From contig JAJEAL010000117.1 in the NCBI GenBank assembly GCA_022822785.1, positions 1 through 64,000 on the forward strand: a stretch of DNA of 64,000 bases, read 5' to 3'. The stretch is from Candidatus Poribacteria bacterium. GTDB lineage: Bacteria > Poribacteria > WGA-4E > PCPOR2b. A model generated the notes under the pieces. That model had not been told where the DNA came from and made no database searches. It saw only the letters and a program-made list of their open reading frames with translations. The translations under genes and the position numbers were made by a program. Of this stretch, positions 8,401 to 17,762 are shown one piece after another (positions within the stretch are counted from its first letter, which is position 1; each line of letters starts with the position of its first letter).

Positions 8401-11400
8401 CACGCCGGTTCAACTTAGTGAGAGATCTCGTCCATCGAATTCAGCGACCATATTGGGGCTCAACTGGCGCGAGGTGGCTGCCGAGCAGTTTTGAGGAAGC
8501 TCAAGTTGGAGCGTTGACCCAACTCGGACTCATCGCCCAGCGCGAGCAACGGCTTGATGATTTTATTGCAGGTTTTGAGGCGAAGGCGGAGGCACACCCC
8601 CAGGATCTCCGGGGCTTGGAAACTTTAGCGCAGGTCAGCATTCTGATGGAGAACCCCGATAAAACGCTGCAAACTGTCGAGCGCCTGATTGCGTTGTCAC
8701 CGAGCGATTTGTCCTATAGAGCGATCCAGCTTGATCAGGCATTACAGCGCGACTTGGATTACGAAGGGGCAAAGAGCTATCTCGATGGACTCAGCCAACT
8801 CTCTCTTGAAGCGCGGTTATGGTATACCAGCCAATTGGCAAACACCCTCTATCGGGGTGGCAATCAGGCTGATGCGGAGAAGTTGGTGCATGAAATCGAA
8901 GATACGGGTGTAACAGATGTGCAGGTTCTATCGGAGGTTGTCAGGACATTGACACAGATCGGAGAGACAGACGCGGCAGAGCGAATCTTAGCGCAGCTGC
9001 CTGCTACTTCAAACGTTACCCGAGGGGCAAGCCGAGCGGGTCAGGGGGCACGGTCTCGCCGGACCATGTATTCAAACCTTTCCTACGCCTACGTGCGCGA
9101 TGGACAGATTGACAAGGCAGTCACCGTCTTCCGGAAATTTTTCGAACACACCAAAGCTGCCGTTGCCAACTCCCGTATGATCTCAATTGCATACAGTTCG
9201 CACAGCTACGGTGGGTATAATCCGGTGCAAACCAATTTCCCAGCGTCCAGCATCTACTATAATCAAGATCGGCTGCAATTCTTGCAAGAGTTTTTTCTTT
9301 ATCTCTGGACGTGGAATCAACTGGAGCCGTTATATGCAAAGTTTCAGGCAGAATTTGAGGGGGCTAAAGGCGAAGATCGGATTTATCCCGGTTTGGCGTT
9401 GAGTTATTTTTATTGGTGGGAAGGAAAACGCGATAAGGCAGAGGAAATTTTAGCGGAATTGCAAGCGGAGTTTCCTGATAATCTAACGCTGACGCTCCAG
9501 GCCGCCTTTGTCTCCCTCCATACTGGAAACCATCAAGAAGCAATGGAGGCTTTCACTAAGGTTGCCGATAAGGATCGGCGGAATCGCCAACAGTATAACG
9601 ACCTTATTCTACAAGTTGCCATCTACACAGGCGATACAGTCAAGGTGCGCGAACTACTATCAAAGATCCTCAGTTCACCCGTTAGTGCGAGATCACTACA
9701 ACAATTTGCTGAAAAGCTGCAGCAGAGCGGGTTGATACAGTATGCGATTGTGGCATCGAAGGGCGCGATGAAGCTCGCCATGGGACAGCGTGATCCGAAC
9801 TTTTTGATTCAACTAAGTCAACAGTTAGAAGAGCTCGGCAGAGGACAGGATGCGGCAATCGTTGCAGAAAGAGCCTTGCGCTTTGCTAACCGGCGGGATC
9901 GGTACGGGCAGACGATGCACAATTGGTACTTCCAGCAGGCGTCAAATATGGCGCGCCGTCGAGCGACCAAGGAACGGGAGGATCTACTTACTCTGGCTGC
10001 CGAGAAAAACCCAAACTCTTTTCGCGCACAGATTAATCTCGCCACCTATTATGAAGCCATGAATCAAATCGATAAAGCTTCAAAAGCCTTTGACACTGCG
10101 TTAGGTTTGCGCCCAAAGGATGGGGTGACCCGCCAGCGGTATGCCCAGATGCTGATGCGGGGTGGCCGTGCTGATGCAGCGGTCGCGCAATATACTATAC
10201 TGCTCAGAGATGATCCCAACGCACTTGGTCACAATTTCTGGAACGTGATGCACACTTTTTTCCGAGCGGGAAAAGCAGCGGAGATTGCTTCTCTGGCGAA
10301 GGGAACGATCCGCCCTTCGATTGGGCGTGGCTTCGGTCCTCCTTTTGCAGAAAGTGTGGCGCAGGAATGTATTAGGTTCAATTATCCTGAAGGTGCGGTG
10401 GAGATTTATGAAAAGCTGCTGGCGGTCAATCCCAGTAATACTCGGACCTATGATCAGCTTGCATCCGCGTACACTGCAGCCGGTGATCGGGACAAGGCTA
10501 TCCAATTCCTGCGCACACAGTTGAAGGACAGTGAATCAGCAATCTTGAAAAATCGCAGAACGCAGATTCAGATGGTCCAGAAGTTAATTGAGTTATACAA
10601 GGTGTCGGGAGAGTTAGATGTGCTACGTGAAGAGTATGAGGGGCGGTTGGCAGAGAATCCCGATGACACGCTGCCGGTCTACTTGGTTGCGTTAATGCGG
10701 GTTGAAAGCGGGGCGATTGAAGGAGCTGAACCGCTTGTCAATCAACTGTTAGATGATCCATCAGTAATAAATCAGGAATGGTACAACAAACTCGCGGAAG
10801 CCTATCGCACCGCGGGCGACCAAGAACGCGAGGTACGCCTGCTTGAGCGGGCAGTTCAAAAACTCAGTCCGTGGAATACCTATCAGAAGTCCGATATGTA
10901 CGGAAAACTTGGCGCAGCGCAGGCACAACAAGGGGATAAGGAGAAGGCAGCGGACAGTTTTAGGAAAATGGGAAGTCTGCGCCTGCTGGTGTTTGGGGGT
11001 AGCAGCTATTGGGAAAAACAGGAAATCGCCAGTCGATTTATGCAGCACGAAATGTGGGATGATGCCGAGGCGATGTATACGGAAGTCCTCAATGATCTAT
11101 CGGTGGATCAGTACCATCGTGAACAGGCGCAGGAACGGTTGATGGAGATTAAGCGGCGAAAAAGTGGGCTTCAGACGACAACCCGTCTAGAAGAAAAAAC
11201 GGGGAAGATGAAGGTTGGCATACAGCGGGTATTGGCGAAGCAGTACATGCAGCGCGACCAACTCAGCAAAGCAGCAACGCTCTACAAGCAGATCATCGCG
11301 GTGATGCCCGAAGACCTTGAATCCCGTGCGGAACTCGCCCGGATTTATTCACGCCAAAATAAACACGAGGCGGCAATCACCGAATGGGACACGTTGCTAG

Positions 11401-14282
11401 AAGCGGATCCGGAAAACATGAAATATCAGGACGGACTGGTGAATGCCTATCAATCCGCTGACAGAACTGATGAGGCTATTGAGCTCGCACAAGGGTTCAT
11501 CGAAGCGGAGGAGAGTGGCGTTCACTATGCTCGCCTTGCCAAAGTTTATGCAGCCATTGATCGGATTGATGAGGCGATTGCCACTTATCAAAAGGCAATC
11601 GAGATTAATCCCGGCGATAAAAATGTCTATCAAGAGTTGGCACAACTCTACATACGGAAAGAGGATTTTGAGTCGGCAGAAAAGATGTTCCAGTACGCAA
11701 TCCAATACACCGGGGAAGAGTGGGAACGGCAGGACATTGAACGACAACTGATGGAGCTCTATCGTCGTCAAGGGAAGCTAGAAGGTATGCTTCAACAGGC
11801 AGAATCTGAAGGGCTGCTTTCTTTCGAGATGCAGCGGCAGCGGGCACAGGATTATGCCAGTCAAGGTGAATGGGAACAAGCTGCGAATGCCTATAAGAAG
11901 GCAATGGACATGACCACACAGAGCTGGGAGAGGAATGAGGTTTCTACAGAGTTGGTAAAAATCTATGCACAACTTGGACAGATCGATGCCGCTATTGATC
12001 TCTATAAAACCCTGTCCCGGTCCGGTCTAGGCGGTATGTCTATGACTTGGTCGAGCCCAACAGGTTTCCAAATCTACTTTGCCGGTGACCAGGCGCGTGA
12101 ATCCCTGATTAATACCTATCGGAGTCAGGGCAAGTTGGATGACCTGCTCGCCTACTTTGAGGCGCAGGGCTTGGAAACAGCTGAAAATCCAACGAGGCTT
12201 GAAATCACCGCCGAAATCCATCGAACTCGCGGCGATTATGCAAACGCTGCGAAAAGTTATCAAACGCTTGCCAAAGTCCAACCCGGGAACGTTCGGAGTT
12301 ATTATTACGCTGCTGCGGCTCTTAATAAAAATGGTGAGCCGGAACTGACGCAAACGATGTTGGATGAGGGAGAAGCTGCCCTATCTGCCGACATGCAGTG
12401 GAATCAGGATATGTGGCGTTTGACAGCACTTGGGAGTATCTGCGTTGAGGGAGAGCTATACAATCCGGCAATTAAGCTCATTGAAGACGCTATCATGTAT
12501 GCTGGACGTTACGGCGGCGGTGGTCACGAACGTCCACAACTGTATAATATGCTCGCTCAAAGCTATCTCGGCATGGAACGCTATGAGGAGGCGATGAATG
12601 CCTATCAAGATCTGGAAAATGCTGCTCAGGACGATGGAATGCGACAGGTCGCGCGAGATGGGATGCGTCGGGCATACAGAGCCGGGAATCTGCATGAGAA
12701 GATGGCTGCCGAGCGGGTGCAGGCGGTTGAGAACAATCCCGAGGACCCGGATGCCCACTTCGCCTTAGCGCAAACCTACGAATGGAGCGGTATGCACGAC
12801 AAGGCAATCGCCGCTTACAAGCGTGCCGACGAGTTGAATCCTGACAGCACCATTATCTTAGACCGGTTAGCAAAACTGTATACCGATGCAGATCCTGAAC
12901 AGGCGAAAATTCTCTACAAACGCCTCATTGCACTGGTAGATGAGCCTAGCGACCGCCTCCAAAAGCGGTGGCTGTTGATTGAAGTATACAAGAGGCTAGA
13001 CGAACTCGACACTGCCATCGCAGAGCTGCGTGACTTTGTCGAAGCAGCTGCGGAAGAGTTTGAACGTGAGGCAGCACTCCGCTTGCTCTGGAACATCTAC
13101 AAGGATGAAGAACGGAAAGGCGAAAGGGTTGCTATTTTTGAAGAGCTTGCATCGCAAATTGGAGAAAATGCAACCGTGTATGAACTGCTCGGAGATGCCT
13201 ACGAAGCGGTAGGGAATCAAGAAAAAGCGAGCATAGCTTACACACAATGGGTTGAATTCCGTCAAACAGAGATAAATCGGGGGGGACGCAATTGGGACTA
13301 TTACCACCTTGCGGGCCAACTGCTCCGAAAGGGGATCATGCCCGACAAAGCGCTTGAATTCGCCAAACGTGTGACGCAGGCACACCCTGACCCGCACTAT
13401 GACGCGATGTTGGGAGAGGCGTACCTCCTCAATGAACAGTATGAGGAATCTGAGAAGAGTTTCAAACGGGCACTTGCCAACCCTGATTTACCTTTCGATA
13501 CAGAGGCGATATGGCCCCATCTGAAGCGAGCGGGTAAAAATGTGAAGGACGAGGAACGTTTTATACAGTTGATGGAGGTATTAACAGGAACCATCCTCCT
13601 TAATACAACCGAACGGATGCACGCAAATTTGGTGTTGTCGACGTTCTACCACGAGCACAATCAACCCGAAGAAGCGGAACGATATATGCGGAAATCGGGC
13701 ATTGTGCCTGAAAGCGCGTGGTGGGTTCTTGGGCCGTTTGACAATGCAGGGGATGTCGGCTATAATAAAGCTTACATACCGGAGGCCGCCGTGGAGATTG
13801 ATAAAACCGCGGCATACGAAGGCACAGATGGACAAATCGGTTGGGAACAGAGGACGGATGAGACCTTTGATGGCTTAGTTGATTTCGCACCAATCTTCGG
13901 TTTCGAGGGCTTAAATCCAGCGCTAGGCGACATGGAACAACCAAATCCTCAGCTTGACACTGTACTTGCCTACACCTGGACGACAGTCGCCGCTCCCGAT
14001 GAACGAGGAGCACGGATCTGGATCTCTACCCACAACCCCGCGAAAATTTGGTTCAACGGGAAAGAAGTTTCCACAATCAACCAAGCCCAGCAACCTATGC
14101 CTGATAATCAACACATGGTCCCCGTGACGCTCCAAGCCGGGGAAAATAGCATCCTCGTCAAACTCAGTGGACGGCAGTGGGGATGGAAACTCCAGTTGTG
14201 GTTCACAGACGTAGATGGCTTCCCGTTTGAGGATTTGGAGTTTATAAATTCACCGACAATCCAACAGGCAGTGGAGAAATAA
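5442..14282 (+). CDS. Giant exported TPR protein (2946 aa)
   Basis: A strong site (AAAGGAG) precedes the ATG. Residues 1-29 are a signal peptide (cleavage after AHA). From about 45 to 2700 the protein is an almost unbroken array of tetratricopeptide repeats (recurring A-x-x-xY-x-KA-x-x-LxP pattern), dozens in number. The last 190 residues (about 2755-2935) begin with WWVLGPFDN and form a predicted beta-sandwich of the type seen in planctomycete-like exported proteins. It most likely scaffolds other proteins in the periplasm. It heads a same-strand run with MoxR, DUF58 and vWA genes, where TPR proteins of the BatC/BatE type are usual, though far smaller. An in-frame palindromic insert lies at 6850-6889. 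Confidence 0.9.
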   Translation: MYARHKQPIVFILFLCCFVSVLLPIAHAQDETVDEKIVMRYKQMLERKPKEGSTFDRLYQLYLEGQGLDQMVVDYQTEAGAKPEDPNLQLILGHIYKRLGKNTEAIAAYKRAVDLAPDNYYPHFALGQMYATLRQHEEATAALTKAADLAIASQAATPDELTATYKALGRAYFRRDRIDEAIAAWVKMAELDPENLFSRIELADLFREGELYTQAIEQHEAIVELKRDDPYRVCLSLREIGKIQEEMRGYDAAVQSYDKALALTGPGNWLRKDLHQRIIGIYAHNGDWPGLITYYEGKLAQTPNDVELIGLLASAYIENEEMDEGIAKYRQGLELAPTDAGLRLNLIAVFRNTERFEEAAAEYEIFSEAQPDDFGIYRELGELYLQLEDEDRAKATYQRMIDRDSDNAGTHLILAEIYTGHGWTDDAVAAYEKAISLAPDNLDYIEYFGEFYFRQGNREKAVETWNRMVAPLFPPASGEIKGGSAENYDRLAQLLDTKYFRGEAIAASRKAVELGPGEYRYREALAQRLMENKDYEEALAEYTEAAKLAPNPFFAERMTDQQIEIYRRQGILAEKIDELEGLPESFEQQKQLAKMYLKLGNVTNALAILIQARGLKPDDVQVNRWLVELYTRSGRRDEAVAIYNHLVQVDAGNAREYYSDNARLHLRAMDFDAAITAAKQAIAHSPRNPEGHQLLATIEKQRGHYDAAADSLKQAIRLRSDSTDIRAELADVYQQAGDYRQAIEQYWRCWDLSDELSDKLSFVNRLEGAYYDLGRSDELEDTLRQIARVNPNDRGPVLGLAELYRRQGDLPAAREQLARALEQETQNPALLTQLVKINLELGETQQALSYQQRLVKAQPNPYHQQKLGEMLFDIGREQEAVQTWSKLLHVRNKDVEAEIKLAELLSQHGLLDEALSALDRAGEKVTEAKKLYHIGALLVEMNELERATSHFDRILAMPEPSSEAKKNVGQAGRPTVGSSQKSFLPDTRRFNLVRDLVHRIQRPYWGSTGARWLPSSFEEAQVGALTQLGLIAQREQRLDDFIAGFEAKAEAHPQDLRGLETLAQVSILMENPDKTLQTVERLIALSPSDLSYRAIQLDQALQRDLDYEGAKSYLDGLSQLSLEARLWYTSQLANTLYRGGNQADAEKLVHEIEDTGVTDVQVLSEVVRTLTQIGETDAAERILAQLPATSNVTRGASRAGQGARSRRTMYSNLSYAYVRDGQIDKAVTVFRKFFEHTKAAVANSRMISIAYSSHSYGGYNPVQTNFPASSIYYNQDRLQFLQEFFLYLWTWNQLEPLYAKFQAEFEGAKGEDRIYPGLALSYFYWWEGKRDKAEEILAELQAEFPDNLTLTLQAAFVSLHTGNHQEAMEAFTKVADKDRRNRQQYNDLILQVAIYTGDTVKVRELLSKILSSPVSARSLQQFAEKLQQSGLIQYAIVASKGAMKLAMGQRDPNFLIQLSQQLEELGRGQDAAIVAERALRFANRRDRYGQTMHNWYFQQASNMARRRATKEREDLLTLAAEKNPNSFRAQINLATYYEAMNQIDKASKAFDTALGLRPKDGVTRQRYAQMLMRGGRADAAVAQYTILLRDDPNALGHNFWNVMHTFFRAGKAAEIASLAKGTIRPSIGRGFGPPFAESVAQECIRFNYPEGAVEIYEKLLAVNPSNTRTYDQLASAYTAAGDRDKAIQFLRTQLKDSESAILKNRRTQIQMVQKLIELYKVSGELDVLREEYEGRLAENPDDTLPVYLVALMRVESGAIEGAEPLVNQLLDDPSVINQEWYNKLAEAYRTAGDQEREVRLLERAVQKLSPWNTYQKSDMYGKLGAAQAQQGDKEKAADSFRKMGSLRLLVFGGSSYWEKQEIASRFMQHEMWDDAEAMYTEVLNDLSVDQYHREQAQERLMEIKRRKSGLQTTTRLEEKTGKMKVGIQRVLAKQYMQRDQLSKAATLYKQIIAVMPEDLESRAELARIYSRQNKHEAAITEWDTLLEADPENMKYQDGLVNAYQSADRTDEAIELAQGFIEAEESGVHYARLAKVYAAIDRIDEAIATYQKAIEINPGDKNVYQELAQLYIRKEDFESAEKMFQYAIQYTGEEWERQDIERQLMELYRRQGKLEGMLQQAESEGLLSFEMQRQRAQDYASQGEWEQAANAYKKAMDMTTQSWERNEVSTELVKIYAQLGQIDAAIDLYKTLSRSGLGGMSMTWSSPTGFQIYFAGDQARESLINTYRSQGKLDDLLAYFEAQGLETAENPTRLEITAEIHRTRGDYANAAKSYQTLAKVQPGNVRSYYYAAAALNKNGEPELTQTMLDEGEAALSADMQWNQDMWRLTALGSICVEGELYNPAIKLIEDAIMYAGRYGGGGHERPQLYNMLAQSYLGMERYEEAMNAYQDLENAAQDDGMRQVARDGMRRAYRAGNLHEKMAAERVQAVENNPEDPDAHFALAQTYEWSGMHDKAIAAYKRADELNPDSTIILDRLAKLYTDADPEQAKILYKRLIALVDEPSDRLQKRWLLIEVYKRLDELDTAIAELRDFVEAAAEEFEREAALRLLWNIYKDEERKGERVAIFEELASQIGENATVYELLGDAYEAVGNQEKASIAYTQWVEFRQTEINRGGRNWDYYHLAGQLLRKGIMPDKALEFAKRVTQAHPDPHYDAMLGEAYLLNEQYEESEKSFKRALANPDLPFDTEAIWPHLKRAGKNVKDEERFIQLMEVLTGTILLNTTERMHANLVLSTFYHEHNQPEEAERYMRKSGIVPESAWWVLGPFDNAGDVGYNKAYIPEAAVEIDKTAAYEGTDGQIGWEQRTDETFDGLVDFAPIFGFEGLNPALGDMEQPNPQLDTVLAYTWTTVAAPDERGARIWISTHNPAKIWFNGKEVSTINQAQQPMPDNQHMVPVTLQAGENSILVKLSGRQWGWKLQLWFTDVDGFPFEDLEFINSPTIQQAVEK
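6850..6889. repeat. Palindromic element inserted in frame in the TPR gene
   Basis: Forty bases form an imperfect inverted repeat (16 of 20 positions pair): C6-TATTT-C6-GCA against AGCGGGGAGATAAAG6. Translated it gives PLFPPASGEIKGG, a proline/glycine-rich stretch that interrupts otherwise regular TPR sequence. Similar palindromes that yield PP..GEIKGG-like peptides are known as dispersed repeats that can insert into coding regions in other bacteria. Confidence 0.65.
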
Positions 14283-14299
14283 GAGTACGAGGAGAAATT

Positions 14300-14977
14300 A
14301 TGAAATATCCAATCATTTTGACCACCGTTGGGTTATTTTTGTTAAACCCAATCGCCTCACCGCAAGGAGAGAGCGGATCTGATTCAACGAAAACCCGCTG
14401 GAATGAGCGTTATGATCGCGATATGTATATCTACGGCAAAGAACCAGCAGCTTTTCTTGAGAAGAAAATTGAGAAACTAAAGAAGGGGAAAGCGCTCGTC
14501 TTGGCGATGGGGGAGGGACGGAATGCGGTCTATCTTGCCCAAAATGGCTTTGATGTCACAGGCGTAGATATTTCCGAAGTCGCTATCGAAAAATGCAACA
14601 AGCTAGCAAAGGAAAGAAACACAACGGTCAACGCTGTTGTCGCCGATTTGACAGACTATGACATGGGCGAAGCGCAGTTTGACTTGATTACAAAATTCTA
14701 CTACTACGAACCGTCAATCTTTCCACAGATTATTGACGCGCTCAAGCCGGGGGGCATGTTTATCCTTGAGCAGTTCTCAATTGACCACCTCAAATACAGG
14801 GAAACTAGCCGCTTTGGTCCGAGAAACCCCGACTACCTCATAAAACCCAACGAACTCTTGGAACACTTCAAATCGTTGCGGATACTCTACTATGAAGACA
14901 CCGTCGTGGAACTTGATGAAGGGATGCACAAAGGAGCGGCGGCAGTCATTCGACTCATCGCAGAGAAAGTGGAGTAG
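14300..14977 (+). CDS. SAM-dependent methyltransferase-like protein with signal peptide
   Basis: 225 aa, 17 bases after the TPR gene, with GAGGAG before the ATG. Residues 1-21 look like a signal peptide (IILTTVGLFLLNPIAS). The rest is a class I methyltransferase fold of the TehB/thiopurine type: WNERYDRD at about 34, motif I ALVLAMGEGRNAVYLA at about 69-84, VTGVDIS at about 90 and LKPGGMFILEQF at about 151-162. Cytosolic enzymes of this type bind S-adenosylmethionine, which is not expected outside the cytoplasm, so either the leader is an anchor with the domain inside or the start is misleading; no better internal ATG is evident. Confidence 0.8.
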   Translation: MKYPIILTTVGLFLLNPIASPQGESGSDSTKTRWNERYDRDMYIYGKEPAAFLEKKIEKLKKGKALVLAMGEGRNAVYLAQNGFDVTGVDISEVAIEKCNKLAKERNTTVNAVVADLTDYDMGEAQFDLITKFYYYEPSIFPQIIDALKPGGMFILEQFSIDHLKYRETSRFGPRNPDYLIKPNELLEHFKSLRILYYEDTVVELDEGMHKGAAAVIRLIAEKVE

Positions 14978-15057
14978 TTGTTGAACAAAGTACACATTCT
15001 GATGTAAACGCAGTCCGACCTTTAATTGGTGTCCAAAATCAGAAAGGAACCGAGCAA

Positions 15058-16524
15058 ATGCCCGAAAAATTGATACTCGAAAAGATTCGCAGTGTACGTC
15101 GTCGTTTGGGCGTGCAAAGGATGTTTCAAACGTTAGCAAGATTTTTATGCTACGGCTTACTGATATGCGTGCCGTTGTTTGTCGTCGATAGTTTCATTGC
15201 AACGTTTGATATTTCGCCCCTCACCCTACTATGGAGCGCGCTCGGTCTCTCCGCCATCGGGTTAATCGTGAGTCTGTTGCGCCCAATCAATCTCCACGAA
15301 GCCGCCCGGACAATTGACCTCAAAGTCTCCTTGAAAGATCGCGCTGTGAGTGGACTGGAGTTTATTCAGCGGCAGACCGATGAGATGTTGACAGCGTTAC
15401 AACTCAAAGATACCTCTGACCGCCTGCAATCGGTAACCGCACAGGAGGTTGTGCGCTATTCCGTTCCACGCGAAACCAAGTTCATCGCTTTGATTGTGGC
15501 AGTGGCGTTGGCGTTCTCCTTCATTGAATTTTTCGATCCGCCCGAAGCACCGGCGACGGTTGACTTCTCCCCACAGATAGCCGCGGAAACCGATTACCTG
15601 TTAAAGCAGATTAAGGAATCCGAAAAGGCAGCCGAGGAGGTTGGGTTGGAAAATACACTACAGGAGATCGAAGAGAAGGCACTTGAACTCAAACGAAAAG
15701 GAATTACGCCGAAAGAAGCCCTCGCCAAGTTGACCGAAATGACTGAGATGTTATCGGCAAAGATGGATAAGGCAGGAGTTGCGAAGGTAGATGCACTTAT
15801 GAAGGGGCTTGGAGAACAGTTTATTGCCAACCCCAACTTAAGCGACTTCGGCTATGCTCTGAAGGAAGGGAAATACGAAAGGGCAGCAGAACGGCTGTAT
15901 CGGTTGTCCAACAAACTCAGTGATCTCAATTCTGAGCAGCGTCAAAACATTGCTGATGCGTTCCAACGGGGTGGTTCAAGTGTGCAGGGAACGGAGATAG
16001 GGGGTTTCGGAAACCAATTGACCAAAGCCTCAACCGCGTTAGCACAAAATAATTTAAAGGAAGCCGAAAAATCTCTCCAGGATGGATGTGAGAATTTATT
16101 AGCCTGTGCACTTGCGAAGGAACGTGACGGGCTGCTGGCAAAGCTACATTCCCAATGCCAAGCTTGCAAAACAGGGATCGGTAAGGCGTGCAACGGCGGT
16201 GGTAGTTCAGGCAACGGCATAGGTGCCGGAACAGATTCCAATCCATACGGTGTTTTGACCAATCTTGATTCTTTCCGTCACTTGGAACAGATTACGGGTG
16301 TGCAGGGTGCCGGGGAGTCCACCGTTGAGACCACAGAAGTGCCTATTGATGGAAATCCTGAAACCTCCACCGATGGACGAAGCGCGGAAGACAGTTATAA
16401 AGAGGTCTATACTAAATATCACAAGCTCTCTGAGGACGCACTTTCTCAAGAACAGATTCCGTTGGGTTACAGATTCTACGTGAAGCGATATTTTGAATCT
16501 ATCAAACCGAATGATGAGAAATAG
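15058..16524 (+). CDS. Membrane protein of the Bat/MoxR cluster (DUF4175-like)
   Basis: 488 aa; AAAGGAA precedes the ATG. Membrane segments at about 23-43, 54-73 and 142-160; between them a short charged stretch with RPINLHEAARTIDLK, a pattern seen in DUF4175-like proteins beside MoxR/vWA genes. The remaining 320 residues are exported or cytoplasmic helices (coiled-coil-like 180-310) followed by a Cys-rich turn (six Cys between about 342 and 382) and a Gly/Ser linker. The exact function is unknown; its place directly before moxR suggests a structural partner of the vWA proteins. Confidence 0.7.
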   Translation: MPEKLILEKIRSVRRRLGVQRMFQTLARFLCYGLLICVPLFVVDSFIATFDISPLTLLWSALGLSAIGLIVSLLRPINLHEAARTIDLKVSLKDRAVSGLEFIQRQTDEMLTALQLKDTSDRLQSVTAQEVVRYSVPRETKFIALIVAVALAFSFIEFFDPPEAPATVDFSPQIAAETDYLLKQIKESEKAAEEVGLENTLQEIEEKALELKRKGITPKEALAKLTEMTEMLSAKMDKAGVAKVDALMKGLGEQFIANPNLSDFGYALKEGKYERAAERLYRLSNKLSDLNSEQRQNIADAFQRGGSSVQGTEIGGFGNQLTKASTALAQNNLKEAEKSLQDGCENLLACALAKERDGLLAKLHSQCQACKTGIGKACNGGGSSGNGIGAGTDSNPYGVLTNLDSFRHLEQITGVQGAGESTVETTEVPIDGNPETSTDGRSAEDSYKEVYTKYHKLSEDALSQEQIPLGYRFYVKRYFESIKPNDEK

Positions 16525-16555
16525 GAGGCGTGAAACGCAAAACGGTGCGTGTGAG

Positions 16556-17602
16556 ATGATTTCATTGTTTTTGCGTTTTACGGGTCAAATGGCACCAGAT
16601 CAACCCCAATTTCATCCGGATTCAGAGCAACTTGAGGGGCAATACGAGGGATTTCGCGACACTTTTAATCGTATCCAGCGCGAGGTCTCAAAGCAGATTG
16701 TTGGACAGCAGGAGATTATTGAGGGTGTCCTAATTTGCTTGATGACGGGCGGACACGCACTTTTAGAGGGCGTCCCCGGTCTGGGGAAAACATTGCTGAT
16801 TCGGACGCTTCACGAAGTGCTCGATCTGGGGTTTTCCCGAATACAGTTCACGCCGGATCTGATGCCCGCAGACATCATCGGTACCAACGTCGTTGCCGAA
16901 GATGAAAGTGGTCGCAAGTTCTTTGAATTCCAGCAGGGACCTGTGTTTGCGAATCTGATTCTCGCCGATGAGATTAACCGTGCGACGCCCAAAACACAGT
17001 CGGCACTGCTTGAAGCCATGCAGGAAAAATCTGTGACGGTTGCAGGTGCACATCACGAATTACAGCGTCCGTTCTTCGTCATGGCGACGCAAAATCCACT
17101 GGAGATGGAGGGCACCTATCCGCTCCCCGAAGCACAACTGGATAGATTCTTCTTCAAGCTCAAGGTCGAATATCCGAGCCTTGACGAACTGGACCTTGTT
17201 ATGGAGCGCACAACGAAGCGAGAGATGCCCCTCGTTGAAAAGGTTTGTGACGGTGAACAGATTAACGGATTAGAGGAGATTGCGCGTGATATTCTCATCG
17301 CAGAAGAGGTCCGCAGATATGCTCTCCGCATTGTGTTAGGCACACATCCCGAATCGGAGGACGCGCCGGAACTCACGAAAAAGTATGTCCGCTACGGTTC
17401 AAGTCCCCGTGGTGCCCAAGCGTTGATCCTCGCATCGAAGGTCAAAGCCATTCTAGATGGGCGTTACAATGTCGCACGGGCGGATATTCAAGCGGTCGCT
17501 CTTCCGAGTCTACGCCATCGGCTCATCCTCAGTTTTGAAGGCGAGGCAGAGGGGGTTGACCCTGATCAGATTATTGAGCATCTACTGGAGGTTACGGTAT
17601 GA
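16556..17602 (+). CDS. moxR: MoxR-family AAA+ ATPase
   Basis: 348 aa from ATG 16556. The frame is open back to 16493 but those codons overlap the preceding gene; 16556 (GTGAG just upstream) is the most likely start and 16589 a weaker alternative. Walker A is GVPGLGKT, Walker B LILADEINRA, sensor 1 MATQNP, with the MoxR insert EGTYPLPEAQLDRFFF; the C-terminal lid follows. MoxR ATPases act as chaperones that load or activate vWA proteins, here encoded directly downstream. The C-terminal end was copied into the spacer that follows (17621-17762). Confidence 0.93.
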   Translation: MISLFLRFTGQMAPDQPQFHPDSEQLEGQYEGFRDTFNRIQREVSKQIVGQQEIIEGVLICLMTGGHALLEGVPGLGKTLLIRTLHEVLDLGFSRIQFTPDLMPADIIGTNVVAEDESGRKFFEFQQGPVFANLILADEINRATPKTQSALLEAMQEKSVTVAGAHHELQRPFFVMATQNPLEMEGTYPLPEAQLDRFFFKLKVEYPSLDELDLVMERTTKREMPLVEKVCDGEQINGLEEIARDILIAEEVRRYALRIVLGTHPESEDAPELTKKYVRYGSSPRGAQALILASKVKAILDGRYNVARADIQAVALPSLRHRLILSFEGEAEGVDPDQIIEHLLEVTV

Positions 17603-17620
17603 GCTACTACATTATCCCGT

Positions 17621-17762
17621 TGCAGGCATCGTGAAAAACACTCAATCCATCTCAGTCTCAACTTTGAAGGTGGGGTAGAAAGAATTGCCCTAGATCAAAT
17701 TATTCGGCATCTGCTAGAGGTTGTTTGGTCGGAATATATCATCAATTGGAAGGGAAAGATAT
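17621..17762 (+). pseudogene. Relic of the 3' end of a second moxR gene
   Basis: Read in the frame of 17621, this spacer gives CRHREKHSIHLSLNFEGG, then DQIIRHLLEVVW. The end of the intact MoxR reads LRHRLILSFEGEAEG, then DQIIEHLLEVTV. The open frame runs on to the TGA overlapping the next ATG. Divergence is considerable, so the duplication is old, and only about 45 codons survive. Confidence 0.65.
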
